A stretch of 64,000 nt of DNA from Pseudomonadota bacterium (GTDB lineage Bacteria > Bdellovibrionota_B > Oligoflexia > Oligoflexales > CAIYRB01): the NCBI GenBank assembly GCA_026390435.1, contig JAPLFY010000113.1, positions 1 to 64,000 on the forward strand. Direction: 5' to 3'. Positions 16,171 to 24,790 of the stretch are shown here, piece by piece. The position numbers were made by a program, and so were the translations under genes. The notes below the pieces were generated by a model. It ran no database searches and was not told the DNA's origin. It saw only the letters and a program-made list of their open reading frames with translations. The number at the start of each line of letters is the position of its first letter. Positions within the stretch are counted from its first letter, which is position 1.

Positions 16171-17733
16171 ATGCTAGATCAAAGTATCATTAGCCAATTG
16201 CAGTTAGTGTTCAGTGGGATAACGAGCGCGATTGAGCTGGTCGTATCACCTAGTCACCATCGGCAGCAGGGGGAACTCGATGAGATGTTGGCATCGATTG
16301 CCGCTACATCGCCAAAGATCAGCATCCGCGTGTCGGATGAGTTGAGCGAGGTGCCAAGGTTCGCTATTTACTGCGATGGTGTGGCAGCCGGCGTCAACTT
16401 CCGTGGCATACCAGGTGGACATGAGTTCACATCGTTGATCGTTGCAGTCCTTAACGTGGCGGGTCTAGGCAAAATGCCGGACGACGGGCTGAAACAGCGG
16501 ATTAGGGCGCTTAAGTCTGGTCTTAAAATCAGAACCTATGTTTCGCTGAGCTGTGAGAATTGTCCGGATATCGTGCAAGCCTTGAACCGCATTGCGGTGA
16601 TCAACCCTGGCGTGGAACACACGATGATTGACGGGGGCATGGTCCCAGAAGAGGTCGAAAAACTCGACCTTCAGGGAGTGCCTGCGGTTTATGTTGGCGA
16701 TGAATTAATTCATTCTGGTCGCGGTGCGCTCGCAGATCTTCTCGCTAAGTTGGAAGCTAAGTTTGCGGATCAAGATGCGGCCCCAGTCGTTCGAGAACTC
16801 GGTCACTTCGAAGTAGCCGTGATCGGCGGCGGTCCAGCTGGTGCATCTGCTGCGATTTACAGTGCTCGCAAAGGGCTAAAGACGGTGCTCATCGCTGAGC
16901 GTTTAGGCGGTCAGCTCCAAGAGACAAAGGGGATCGAAAATTTGATCTCTGTCGTCTACACCGAGGGCCCAAAGTTGTCGGCCAACTTTGAAGAACACAT
17001 GCGGGCCTATCCAATCCAGATACTCGAGCATCGGCGCGTGCGTACGATCAGCAATGAGACGGTCCGTCAGATTCAGTTGGAAAGCGGTGAGTCGCTCAGC
17101 TGTGATGCTTTGATTGTGGCGACAGGAGCCAAGTGGCGCGAACTCAATGTGCCGGGCGAACGTGAGTATCTTGGCCGCGGCGTTGCGTTTTGCCCTCATT
17201 GCGATGGACCGTTTTATAAAGGTAAAAAAGTCGCTGTCATAGGCGGTGGCAACTCCGGGGTAGAAGCCGCAATCGATTTAGCGGGGATTGCCAGTGATGT
17301 GGTGCTCATTGAATACGGAGATCAACTCAAAGCCGATTCAGTTCTGATCGATAAGCTAAAGTCACTCAGCAATGCAAAAATAATGACTAATGCTAAGACC
17401 AGCGAGATCGTTGGCGATGGGAGTAAGGTAAATACCTTGGTTTATCAAGACCGCGCGAGTGGTGAAGAAAAGCGTTTGAGTCTGGATGGAGTGTTTGTTC
17501 AGATCGGTCTACTGCCGAACAGTGCGTTGGTTAAAGATATGGTGGAGATTAACAAGTGCGGCGAGATCGTGATTGATCCTAAAGGTCGCACGTCGGTGTC
17601 AGGAATTTATGCGGCCGGTGATGTGACGACGATACCATTCAAACAAATCGTCATCGCTATGGGTGAGGGTGCGAAGGTGGCGCTCACTGCATTCGAAGAT
17701 CGAATGCGGCAGGGGGTCAGGCACTCTCTGTAA
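16171..17733 (+). CDS. ahpF: Alkyl hydroperoxide reductase subunit F (NADH:peroxiredoxin reductase)
   Basis: The 520-residue flavoprotein starts at ATG 16171 behind AGGGGAG. Order of parts: N-terminal tandem thioredoxin folds with SCENCPDIVQ (the N-terminal C-x-x-C that passes electrons to AhpC), the FAD-binding VAVIGGGPAGASAAIYSA, the active disulfide CPHCDGPF, and the NADH-binding VAVIGGGNSGVEAAI; GIYAAGDVTT near the end binds FAD. Length equals that of E. coli AhpF. Second gene of the ahpCF operon. Its last codons contain a copy of the AGTGCCTGACCCCCT motif on the opposite strand. Confidence 0.96.
   Translation: MLDQSIISQLQLVFSGITSAIELVVSPSHHRQQGELDEMLASIAATSPKISIRVSDELSEVPRFAIYCDGVAAGVNFRGIPGGHEFTSLIVAVLNVAGLGKMPDDGLKQRIRALKSGLKIRTYVSLSCENCPDIVQALNRIAVINPGVEHTMIDGGMVPEEVEKLDLQGVPAVYVGDELIHSGRGALADLLAKLEAKFADQDAAPVVRELGHFEVAVIGGGPAGASAAIYSARKGLKTVLIAERLGGQLQETKGIENLISVVYTEGPKLSANFEEHMRAYPIQILEHRRVRTISNETVRQIQLESGESLSCDALIVATGAKWRELNVPGEREYLGRGVAFCPHCDGPFYKGKKVAVIGGGNSGVEAAIDLAGIASDVVLIEYGDQLKADSVLIDKLKSLSNAKIMTNAKTSEIVGDGSKVNTLVYQDRASGEEKRLSLDGVFVQIGLLPNSALVKDMVEINKCGEIVIDPKGRTSVSGIYAAGDVTTIPFKQIVIAMGEGAKVALTAFEDRMRQGVRHSL
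17711..17725 (-). repeat. Copy 2 of the AGTGCC(C/T)GACCCCCT motif
   Basis: The minus strand reads AGTGCCTGACCCCCT inside the last codons of ahpF, one base different from the copy at 1154-1168. It forms a Gln-Gly-Val-Arg-His tail on AhpF that the family does not require, as if a short insertion had supplied the stop region. Confidence 0.35.
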
Positions 17734-17843
17734 CATGCTGAAAGTACTTTATTATTATAGATTTCAGTGAATTGCATCCAGTTCTTGATCTATATTTTAC
17801 GCAAAATCGACATATAATGTATAATAGTATATACCATTACTAG

Positions 17844-17858
17844 TTTATCGGCGATAAA
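17844..17858. promoter_or_regulatory. 15-bp palindrome upstream of hipBA
   Basis: TTTATCG-G-CGATAAA is a perfect inverted repeat about 50 bases before the hipB start, next to several TATAAT-like stretches (17813-17835). HipB antitoxins bind TATCC-type palindromes in their own promoter, so this is a candidate operator; the half-site differs from the E. coli one. Confidence 0.45.
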
Positions 17859-17908
17859 GGCTATAGAAAATTCGAGTTAGACGGTAATTTGAATAATAGT
17901 TTATACAA

Positions 17909-18274
17909 ATGAGTGATTCTTTGAACAAAGAAATATCCAATAGACGAGGCAACCGTGCCGTAATCCTGCCCAAGACTAAGCGCCATCTTGCGCTTATGGG
18001 GGAGGGGTTGAAATTGGCTCGCCTACGCCGGGGGTGGTCGGCGGAAAATCTAGCCGTTCGTGCCGGAGTCTCTCGCGGCACACTACTTGCCATTGAAAAA
18101 GGGTCGCCTAGTGTCACCATGGGACATTATGCGGCGGTATTATTTGCATTAGGTTTGGATAAAGATCTCGCTTTGCTCGGTAGTCAGGACGAGGAGGGCA
18201 GGCGCCTGCAAGACATGAACCTGACGCGCCGTGCCACGCGGCGCAAGAAGAAGAATGGGCCGCATGAGGTATAA
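17909..18274 (+). CDS. hipB: HipB-like helix-turn-helix antitoxin
   Basis: A 121-residue protein with an XRE/Cro helix-turn-helix: KLARLRRGWSAENLAVRAGV then SRGTLLAIEKGSPSVTMGHY, about residues 34-73. The N-terminal 30 and the basic C-terminal 25 residues (RRATRRKKKNG) extend beyond the domain. It precedes and overlaps hipA by 11 bases, the standard antitoxin-first arrangement. It should repress its own promoter through the palindrome upstream and hold the kinase inactive. ATG 17909 has no clear Shine-Dalgarno; an internal ATG at Met30 is a possible alternative start. Confidence 0.85.
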   Translation: MSDSLNKEISNRRGNRAVILPKTKRHLALMGEGLKLARLRRGWSAENLAVRAGVSRGTLLAIEKGSPSVTMGHYAAVLFALGLDKDLALLGSQDEEGRRLQDMNLTRRATRRKKKNGPHEV

Positions 18275-19523
18275 GCCGCACAGTATCTTTGTTTTTGCTG
18301 ATTGGGCCGCACTCGGGAGCCCTAGGCTCATAGGGACTCTGCATGTTGGTTATGTTAGAGGCAAAGAGGTGCCTTGGTTTGAGTACAGTGATGCCTGGCT
18401 CAAAAGTGGCCTAGCATTGGAATTTGATCCGGAATTGAAGCCACTGCGCGACAAGATTTACCCGGCGCAGGGATTCTTTGGAGCCTTCGCCGATGCGTCG
18501 CCGGATCGCTGGGGTCGCAAGCTTATGCTTCGCCGTGAAGCCCGGCAGTCTAAGAGCGAGGGGCGAGCCGCAAAATTACTCACCCAGGTAGATTTCTTGC
18601 TTGGTGTTGATGATTTCGCCAGAATGGGAGCTCTACGTTTTAAGAATGACCTGGATGGGCCATTTCTTGACGCTGGTGATCAAGGTGCTTGCCCACCATT
18701 GACCGAGCTTCGCGCTCTGCAGCACGCGTCCTTGATGATTGATAGCGATGACGAGCGCAAGGTGGACGCAGCTCTGAAGCTGTTGTTGCGTCCTGGTGGT
18801 TCACTTGGGGGCGCACGGCCCAAGGCAAACGTGATCGACCCTAGTGGTGCTTTGTGGATTGCTAAGTTTCCTAGCGATGCCGATGATCATGATATCGGTG
18901 GATGGGAGGAGCTGACGGCTCAACTAGCACGCGGTGCCGGCATCGACGTAAGCAGGTCCAGGGCGGAGAAGCTTGGTGGGCACCGACACCATACTTTTCT
19001 GACGGTACGCTTTGATCGCGAGGGTCCGAGGCGACGTTTGCTTTACGCATCTGCTATGACACTTTTAATGAAGCGCGACGGCGAAAGTGAAGACTGCAGT
19101 TATCTCGACCTGCTGGAAGTACTGGCGCAAAAGGGCGCGTCACCGAAGCGAGACTTTCCCGAGCTTTGGCGCAGAATAGTCTTTTCCGTTTGCGTCTCCA
19201 ATTCCGATGATCATCTCAGAAATCATGGCTTTCTTTATGACCACGTCCACGGGGGCTGGGCCTTGGCACCTGCTTTTGATCTTAATCCAAATCCGCACGC
19301 CACCGGTCTGACTTTAGCCATTGACGAGCACGATAACGCACTAAGTCTCGATCTAGCTATGACAGTAGCGCCGTATTTTCAAATGACCGCAGCTACTGCT
19401 AAGGAGACCATGGAGCACATCAAAAAGTCTGTTCGTGGCTGGAGGACTATTGCTAAAAGATTACACCTTAAGCCATCGGAGTGTGAGTTGATGGCTGAGG
19501 CATTCGAGCGAGACATCAAGTAG
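18264..19523 (+). CDS. hipA: HipA-family serine/threonine kinase toxin
   Basis: The 419-residue product starts at ATG 18264, overlapping the hipB stop; an in-frame GTG 33 bases upstream adds residues with no homology. Family motifs in order: FADASPDRWGRKLM (N-terminal subdomain), the glycine-rich GGSLGGARPKA, the VRFDR segment, the catalytic loop SNSDDHLRNHGFLY (N-x-D-D-H-x-x-N) and the metal-binding APAFDLNPNP. In E. coli HipA phosphorylates glutamyl-tRNA synthetase and induces dormancy; other HipA-like kinases have other targets. All catalytic positions are present. Confidence 0.9.
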   Translation: MRYKPHSIFVFADWAALGSPRLIGTLHVGYVRGKEVPWFEYSDAWLKSGLALEFDPELKPLRDKIYPAQGFFGAFADASPDRWGRKLMLRREARQSKSEGRAAKLLTQVDFLLGVDDFARMGALRFKNDLDGPFLDAGDQGACPPLTELRALQHASLMIDSDDERKVDAALKLLLRPGGSLGGARPKANVIDPSGALWIAKFPSDADDHDIGGWEELTAQLARGAGIDVSRSRAEKLGGHRHHTFLTVRFDREGPRRRLLYASAMTLLMKRDGESEDCSYLDLLEVLAQKGASPKRDFPELWRRIVFSVCVSNSDDHLRNHGFLYDHVHGGWALAPAFDLNPNPHATGLTLAIDEHDNALSLDLAMTVAPYFQMTAATAKETMEHIKKSVRGWRTIAKRLHLKPSECELMAEAFERDIK

Positions 19524-19568
19524 AGAAATTTCGCTAGGTTAAATTGCGGCCCATGATTTTGACTTAAT

Positions 19569-20063
19569 TCAGCGGAGGCTGATATCGCTTTTGCTGCAGT
19601 CCATGCCAAAGCGGTAACCATCGTCACGATAGAGTGCGGACGTGGGAAAATCCTCTGTTTCCGGCCAAAAGGATATGGACGCATCTATGATTGGCTCGGC
19701 GCCGGTTATCTTGGCGCTGAGGTAGTTTGTTCTGAAGTGCTCGGTTCGCGATGGGGGAATGAAAATTCCATTAAATGTCCCGACGAGTTTGAGTTTGTCT
19801 TCACCTGGGAGTTGAGTGGTGAGATCGACGCGCCCCATGACTCTATAGCCCTCAGAAGTTTTTTCCGTAATATTTAGGATGCCATCAGCGGTCCCGACTA
19901 TGTCGGTCTTGGCGAACTGCGTGCAATGCAGATGGATGACACCCGAGCCTTTGCTTGAGCTCTTAAAAGACTCGAGGTCAGTGGCACCGTTCTTTTTTGC
20001 ATTGCAAGCTGACAGATGCACACTACATAGCGCTAATATCGCAAATCCAATCTTCTTAAACAT
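19569..20063 (-). CDS. Small lipoprotein of unknown function
   Basis: A 164-residue lipoprotein beginning MFKKIGFAILALC and with lipobox HLSAC. I start at ATG 20063 because it gives a normal lipoprotein signal; a GTG 18 bases upstream is in frame. The mature part is predicted mostly beta (GRVDLTTQLPGEDKLKLVGT) and ends with a Cys. It follows another lipoprotein gene of similar size after 27 bases on the same strand; both have one late Cys (DCSKSD here, LKCSSL there) and may be distant relatives, though I cannot align them convincingly. Confidence 0.68.
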   Translation of the reverse strand: MFKKIGFAILALCSVHLSACNAKKNGATDLESFKSSSKGSGVIHLHCTQFAKTDIVGTADGILNITEKTSEGYRVMGRVDLTTQLPGEDKLKLVGTFNGIFIPPSRTEHFRTNYLSAKITGAEPIIDASISFWPETEDFPTSALYRDDGYRFGMDCSKSDISLR

Positions 20064-20090
20064 AAGCTTGACCCCAGTCACTACTTGAGT

Positions 20091-20624
20091 TCAGTTTACC
20101 TTGCTCAGACTGCTGCATTTTAAGTCGCTTTTGACGAAAGGCAGGATGCCAGCAATCTTCATGGTACTTGAGTAATATACAGACTCTGGCTCAGCCAAAC
20201 TACCTTTGATCGTTAGTTTGTGGTGAATATCTGGCACATCCCAGAAGATTGGTTTGCCGCTACCTTCCAGCGCTAAATCACCGCCCAGCCAACCGCGCCC
20301 AACTTTAAGGTCACCTGATTTTATGTTCGTCGCGGAATTGAATTCGCCGGGCATATTATAAATGCCGTAAAGACCAGACGCTGGTGCTGGGATTTTATAA
20401 TCGACAGTATAGGTGCCCGAAAGCTTGGCACCAGTAAGTTCATTGTTGTCATTTAAACGCAGCTCGACGGTGCAGCTGACGCCGTTGTCATTAGTACCGA
20501 CAAATTTTGTTTGATTCGTTAAGCTTAGTTCTGTGGCTGCTGACTTAATGCTAGAGCTTTTGGTCTCATGGCCACAGCTAGTGATAAGTAGCGCAGTCGT
20601 CAGCGCAAGTAAGTTCCACTTCAT
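20091..20624 (-). CDS. Small lipoprotein of unknown function
   Basis: A 177-residue lipoprotein with signal MKWNLLALTTALLITSC (lipobox ITSC, lipid Cys17). The mature part is beta-rich with GTNDNGVSCTVELRLNDN and a conserved-looking LTGAKLSGTYTVDY, and ends LKCSSLSKVN; the two late Cys residues could pair. No family recognised. First of two consecutive lipoprotein genes. The 281 bases upstream (20625-20905) hold no gene that I can support. Confidence 0.68.
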   Translation of the reverse strand: MKWNLLALTTALLITSCGHETKSSSIKSAATELSLTNQTKFVGTNDNGVSCTVELRLNDNNELTGAKLSGTYTVDYKIPAPASGLYGIYNMPGEFNSATNIKSGDLKVGRGWLGGDLALEGSGKPIFWDVPDIHHKLTIKGSLAEPESVYYSSTMKIAGILPFVKSDLKCSSLSKVN

Positions 20625-20905
20625 GATTAGGTACTCCAGTCTCAGCGCAATTAGCTTTTTCCATCGCAGCTAACAGTATGCAAGTTCCTGGCCAGTTGTG
20701 GCATGCTTTCGCTGTCCAGCATCGTTGGGAAAAACCCAGCGATTATCCTAACTAAAAACCATCTTTCTAACTTAGGGCGGGGCCGGGCCACTGTCCTTTA
20801 TGTGTCCATATTGTCGAATAAATTGGCACAGATCTGGGTACCACGTAAGTCAAATTTTCAGAAGTCTTAGTCGAAGGTCATGTTGATGGTTTAGCGATGC
20901 AAAGA

Positions 20906-21547
20906 TTAACCTAAATTGTTGACCGTCTCGCTGTCTCGTTTAGATACAGGCGTTGGCTGCTTATTAATCTTTTTTATTTCGTATCCCGGATACTTTCCTT
21001 GCCGAATGGATGCCACAAATTCGTGGCGTGTCATGATTTTTTTATTTGTGATGTCGAAGAAAATTAAATTGCGGTTACTTTGGTCTTCTTCCACCGTGAT
21101 AACGATTTGATTTTTTGCTGGTACAATCAGACCAAGGCCAAAATATTTACGTGAATCTTTAGGTGAGCATATCAGCTCATTGTTTTTGAGCGAGTTATGA
21201 ATCGCCTTTAATAACTTATAGTCGCTCTTAATGGTCTTGCCATATTTTCTGCCAACAGAGTTATTAAATAAATCCATATTTATTTCATCTGGATCTTGGT
21301 TGGCTGAAATTGATGGTATCAGTTCATTTAATCGTCCAAATATATCCGCAGCCATGGCGCTATATTCTTGTGTAAATACTGCACTAACATATGCGTGCCG
21401 AAATGCGTCTACATCCGTATTGTGAAAGATTGGGTCGGATTCCTTGAATTTACCTTCAGTGTTCCTCGGTAGCTTTCTGATCGCACTATCAAAATATTCA
21501 TACGCGCGATTTTTAGCTTGTTCACGCAAGCTGAGTGGAGACTTCAT
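20906..21547 (-). CDS. DUF6973-like protein, possible secreted or polymorphic-toxin-type effector
   Basis: A 213-residue protein. The core motifs DVDAFRHAYVSAVFTQEY and NMDLFNNSVGRKYG (D-A-F-R-H-A-Y, then M-D-L-x-N-N-x-x-G-R) match what I recall of the DUF6973 family, with conserved His, Asp and Asn residues that look catalytic or metal-binding. The tail IMTRHEFVASIRQGKYPGYE and TPVSKRD...NNLG is also family-like. No signal peptide. It overlaps the preceding membrane-protein gene by 4 bases (ATGA), so the two are translated together. The region is AT-richer than its neighbours, suggesting transfer. Toxin activity is inference only. Confidence 0.6.
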   Translation of the reverse strand: MKSPLSLREQAKNRAYEYFDSAIRKLPRNTEGKFKESDPIFHNTDVDAFRHAYVSAVFTQEYSAMAADIFGRLNELIPSISANQDPDEINMDLFNNSVGRKYGKTIKSDYKLLKAIHNSLKNNELICSPKDSRKYFGLGLIVPAKNQIVITVEEDQSNRNLIFFDITNKKIMTRHEFVASIRQGKYPGYEIKKINKQPTPVSKRDSETVNNLG

Positions 21548-21897
21548 TTAGGGGCCTTCGATGTACTCGAGATGTTTCTGCAAGCTAGGGGTATAGCAAA
21601 TAAAGGTAGTATTAATGAGATCGGATCAACCAGGTAGCAGACTACAGGAAATAATATTACGCTGGGCAATAAGGCTAATAATTTAAATTTTTTATATAGG
21701 TGGAACAAGTTTGTAGTGCTCAATAAAAGCCCAAAACTACAAAATAAGCATATACTCCCGACGAATAGCCCCATTCTGGGCGTTAGACCATCTATGCTTG
21801 GAAAAAACGACAAGAAGCCGAAAAGCCACCAGGCGAAAAATCCAGTCGACACCCAAATAAATAAATTAATTGCCGAGGCAAAAAGGCCTGTTTCCAT
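21544..21897 (-). CDS. Small four-helix membrane protein, partner of the DUF6973-like protein
   Basis: A 117-residue, very hydrophobic protein with about four membrane segments (LFIWVSTGFFAWWLFGFLSF, GLFVGSICLFCSFGLLL, LLALLPSVILFPVVCYLV, ISLILPLFAIPLAC). It is unlike any family I can name. It precedes and overlaps the DUF6973-like gene by 4 bases. A small membrane protein beside a putative effector could be an immunity protein or an anchor/export partner; neither is shown by the sequence. AT-rich like its partner. Confidence 0.58.
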   Translation of the reverse strand: METGLFASAINLFIWVSTGFFAWWLFGFLSFFPSIDGLTPRMGLFVGSICLFCSFGLLLSTTNLFHLYKKFKLLALLPSVILFPVVCYLVDPISLILPLFAIPLACRNISSTSKAPK

Positions 21898-21967
21898 CTC
21901 AAACTGACCTCAGGTTTAGAAAGGTATTTTAGTCGCTCTTTTGCATTCCTGTAAGATTACCTTGTGA

Positions 21968-24790
21968 TCAACTCAGGACCAAACCCGCAGGTAAACTTTC
22001 TCCAAAGAGCAGCATCTTAGCCTCGGTATCCACCGGGACGAATTCACGCACCAAGCGCATCTGTTCAGCGCTGGCACCAGTCTCGCCCAGTTTAGCCAAA
22101 AACTGTCCGCGTGCGGCATCGGATAAATCGTACTCGCGGTCTCCAATCATCCGTCCAGCCTGCGTCAAGAACAGCGAGAGTTTGCTGAACGCGGCATCAC
22201 CGCGGTTGATCTTTTTCAGTTCATCAAACCAGCCCACGACTAGTTCGGGGCGTGCGATAGTATGCGGCCCACCGTAAAGTGGGACGCGACTGGCAATGCG
22301 AGCTAAGGCCCACATGCGTTGATTGACGAATTTTTGTCTGCCGGCTGCTAGCTGTTGCGTTAGATGCTGCCCGAGGCGAATTTTCTGCATCATGTCGACC
22401 CGCTCTAGCGATCCAGCCAATAAATACAATTCCGGCGAGGCATCATCTTTGCGCAGTGCGGGGAAGATACGTTCAAAGAGCTGTTCTTGTTGCTCGCGCA
22501 GAAGTCCGCCAGCCACTCGGCGCCACATGATCCACCACTGCTCTTCTGCCTGCTTTTCTTTGGGAAAGCTTAGGCCTTGTTGAAAGCAGCGCCACAGTTC
22601 TTGCGTGCGCCATTCGTCAAGTTCGCAGCCATACCCAGGGCGCAGGCTATACCCTGCAAGGTATAACCATTGAGTCTCATGATTTAATGAACGGCCGCGG
22701 CGCGTCATCCCTGTGGCTAAATGTGGCCATAGCCCGCGCAGTAGCGATGTGTCCCAGTCCTCGCGAGGTGCACCGAGGGTGTCTTCTAAATCTTTGACTA
22801 AATTTTTGGGCGCGCCTAGTTGCTCGTCGCGCCTCTTCTTGCCGTAAAGTGTGTCCAGCTTATCGACAGCAATAGCAATTTTATTGGCGGGAAAACGACT
22901 CGTCGCCAATTTTGCCGATGCCGCGGGCGTTGCCGTCTGGGAGCGAGCAGACGCACCCCGCACATTAAAATCAAGCTGCCAACGCTTTACGTTAGTTTGA
23001 TCAAATTGATGAACTAAATAAAGACAGAGTAGTCCCGTCTCTGCCACTGACGTTTCAAGCTGCACCGAGATGAGCTTGTCATCCTTCTTGCCGGCAAGAT
23101 CAATGCGCGTATGCAGTGGGGGTAGGGGGTGGAAGCTGTCTCGGCTGGCAACACCGGCAACGACTATATCGCCCAGATGATCATCGGCTCTTGTCGTTGA
23201 GGTAAATAACTGGAAGCGTACCGGGGAGTCAGCGCGTAGCTTCAGGTCTAAACTGTCTAGTTTGAGCGGGGTAACACCGTCGTAACCTTTGGGTACGATG
23301 CACATTAGGTTAGGGCCTGTAACATCACCACCTTTGTCTTTATCAGCAACATCCACTTCGACATAAACCGAACGCGCATAACCGCCCTTGATCAGAGCCT
23401 CTGGCTGATGCCGCAAAGCTGCATAATGTGCGGCACCAAGGGCAACGGCTAGATCCATGTCGGCACTAGCTAGCACCACTGGCTCAGATCCATTTTGCCA
23501 CTCAGTAATTTGCTCTAATAAAGTGCGGCGCAGAATGGCTGGCCTTAGCGTGCCACCATTGAAAAGCACTGCATCAATCTGATGATTGGCAACAAACTGC
23601 GCAATATGGCGGGTGATAGCACCGTCTTGCGCATAGGGCAGGCCAAGTTGAGTCAGTCCTTGGCGTTGACGGCGGGGCACGTCTGTCGCTGCAGCTAGCG
23701 GGAAAAATCCAGAGACCACAAGGTCTCTGATTTCTGCGCGGCGCAAACTCGCGGTGCGCGCAGTCGCCATCAAGCTGGAGCCCTCACCAGCGATGGAGAC
23801 AAATAGTTCTGCATCTAGTTCTTCATCGGAATTGGTAGCCGCCGCATCGGCGCTTAAGGCGCTCTCTTTGAGTTGCCGCGTACCAAAGGCCAGTTGTGCC
23901 CATTCGCGCGAGGACAGGCGATTGCCATCGCCAACAAGCTTATGCTCAAGCGCGTGCGCTAGACTCAAATCGATATTGTCGCCACCTAGTAGCAGATGTT
24001 CACTAACGGCAACTCGGGTAATGTCTGGCTGTCCCTGTGGTCTTGGATCGACTCGAAATAGGCTGAAATCGCTAGTGCCGCCGCCGATATCGACGATCAG
24101 GACGTTAAATGCTTCTGCCTTCGGTAAGTCGTGGCGGCCGTTTAGCCAATGATAAAAAGCAGCCTGCGGCTCTTCCAGTAAACGCACTCTTTCGGCGGGG
24201 TATCCCGCCTGCATGGCTGCCGCGAGCGTTAACCCTTGTGCCGCCTCATCAAAGGAAGCAGGTACCGTAATGACGATGTCTTGCTCTTCGAAGCGTGCAC
24301 TTGCTGCATCTTTTGCTACGAGTAGATTCCAAGCTTCACGAAGATGCTGTAGGTATGCCGCAGAGACCTCGACTGGTGATCTGCGTTCATCGCCGACTAG
24401 GTCACCTACATGCCAGGGCAAAATGCGTTCTTCCCGGTCAACACCGTCATGACATAACCAAGACTTTGCCTGGTGAATCACGCGACCCGGCACCTGGCTG
24501 CTCTGCCAACGCGCAAATTTGCCGACAACAAAATCTGGCAGAGACCCTTCGGCGTGCTGAGGTAGAGCGAGCTGACCGCGCCTCCATTCCGACTTGGGCG
24601 GCAGGTAGTAGTACGAAGGGAGCGTCGGCGCCCTTACTACGGAACCATCACTCTCCCACTGAGGGATTTCTAATACCTGCGTTGGACTGCCATGCGCGCT
24701 TAAATCAACATAGGCCAAGGCGCAGTTAGTGGTGCCTAGGTCGATGCCAATAGCGTAGCGTGCACGTGATCCCGAATTAATGTTGTTCAT
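21968..24790 (-). CDS. Hsp70-family protein with long C-terminal DUF3731-like region
   Basis: A 940-residue Hsp70 relative. The N-terminal nucleotide-binding domain has GIDLGTTNCALAYVD (phosphate 1), DIGGGTSDFSLFRVD (phosphate 2) and VLFNGGTLRP. Instead of a DnaK peptide-binding domain and lid, it continues with a long helical region (from about residue 620) rich in Trp/Arg, which I assign to DUF3731 from family knowledge. The gene overlaps the upstream Hsp70-family gene by 14 bases and is last of the three-gene operon DUF2760-Hsp70-Hsp70. Such proteins are not the housekeeping DnaK; no DnaJ or GrpE is nearby. Client and cellular role are unknown. Confidence 0.85.
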   Translation of the reverse strand: MNNINSGSRARYAIGIDLGTTNCALAYVDLSAHGSPTQVLEIPQWESDGSVVRAPTLPSYYYLPPKSEWRRGQLALPQHAEGSLPDFVVGKFARWQSSQVPGRVIHQAKSWLCHDGVDREERILPWHVGDLVGDERRSPVEVSAAYLQHLREAWNLLVAKDAASARFEEQDIVITVPASFDEAAQGLTLAAAMQAGYPAERVRLLEEPQAAFYHWLNGRHDLPKAEAFNVLIVDIGGGTSDFSLFRVDPRPQGQPDITRVAVSEHLLLGGDNIDLSLAHALEHKLVGDGNRLSSREWAQLAFGTRQLKESALSADAAATNSDEELDAELFVSIAGEGSSLMATARTASLRRAEIRDLVVSGFFPLAAATDVPRRQRQGLTQLGLPYAQDGAITRHIAQFVANHQIDAVLFNGGTLRPAILRRTLLEQITEWQNGSEPVVLASADMDLAVALGAAHYAALRHQPEALIKGGYARSVYVEVDVADKDKGGDVTGPNLMCIVPKGYDGVTPLKLDSLDLKLRADSPVRFQLFTSTTRADDHLGDIVVAGVASRDSFHPLPPLHTRIDLAGKKDDKLISVQLETSVAETGLLCLYLVHQFDQTNVKRWQLDFNVRGASARSQTATPAASAKLATSRFPANKIAIAVDKLDTLYGKKRRDEQLGAPKNLVKDLEDTLGAPREDWDTSLLRGLWPHLATGMTRRGRSLNHETQWLYLAGYSLRPGYGCELDEWRTQELWRCFQQGLSFPKEKQAEEQWWIMWRRVAGGLLREQQEQLFERIFPALRKDDASPELYLLAGSLERVDMMQKIRLGQHLTQQLAAGRQKFVNQRMWALARIASRVPLYGGPHTIARPELVVGWFDELKKINRGDAAFSKLSLFLTQAGRMIGDREYDLSDAARGQFLAKLGETGASAEQMRLVREFVPVDTEAKMLLFGESLPAGLVLS

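Noticed and set aside
20825-20840. TTGGCAC match as a second sigma-54 promoter
   Set aside because: The -12 element (TTGC) is absent at the required spacing and no gene lies downstream in that direction.
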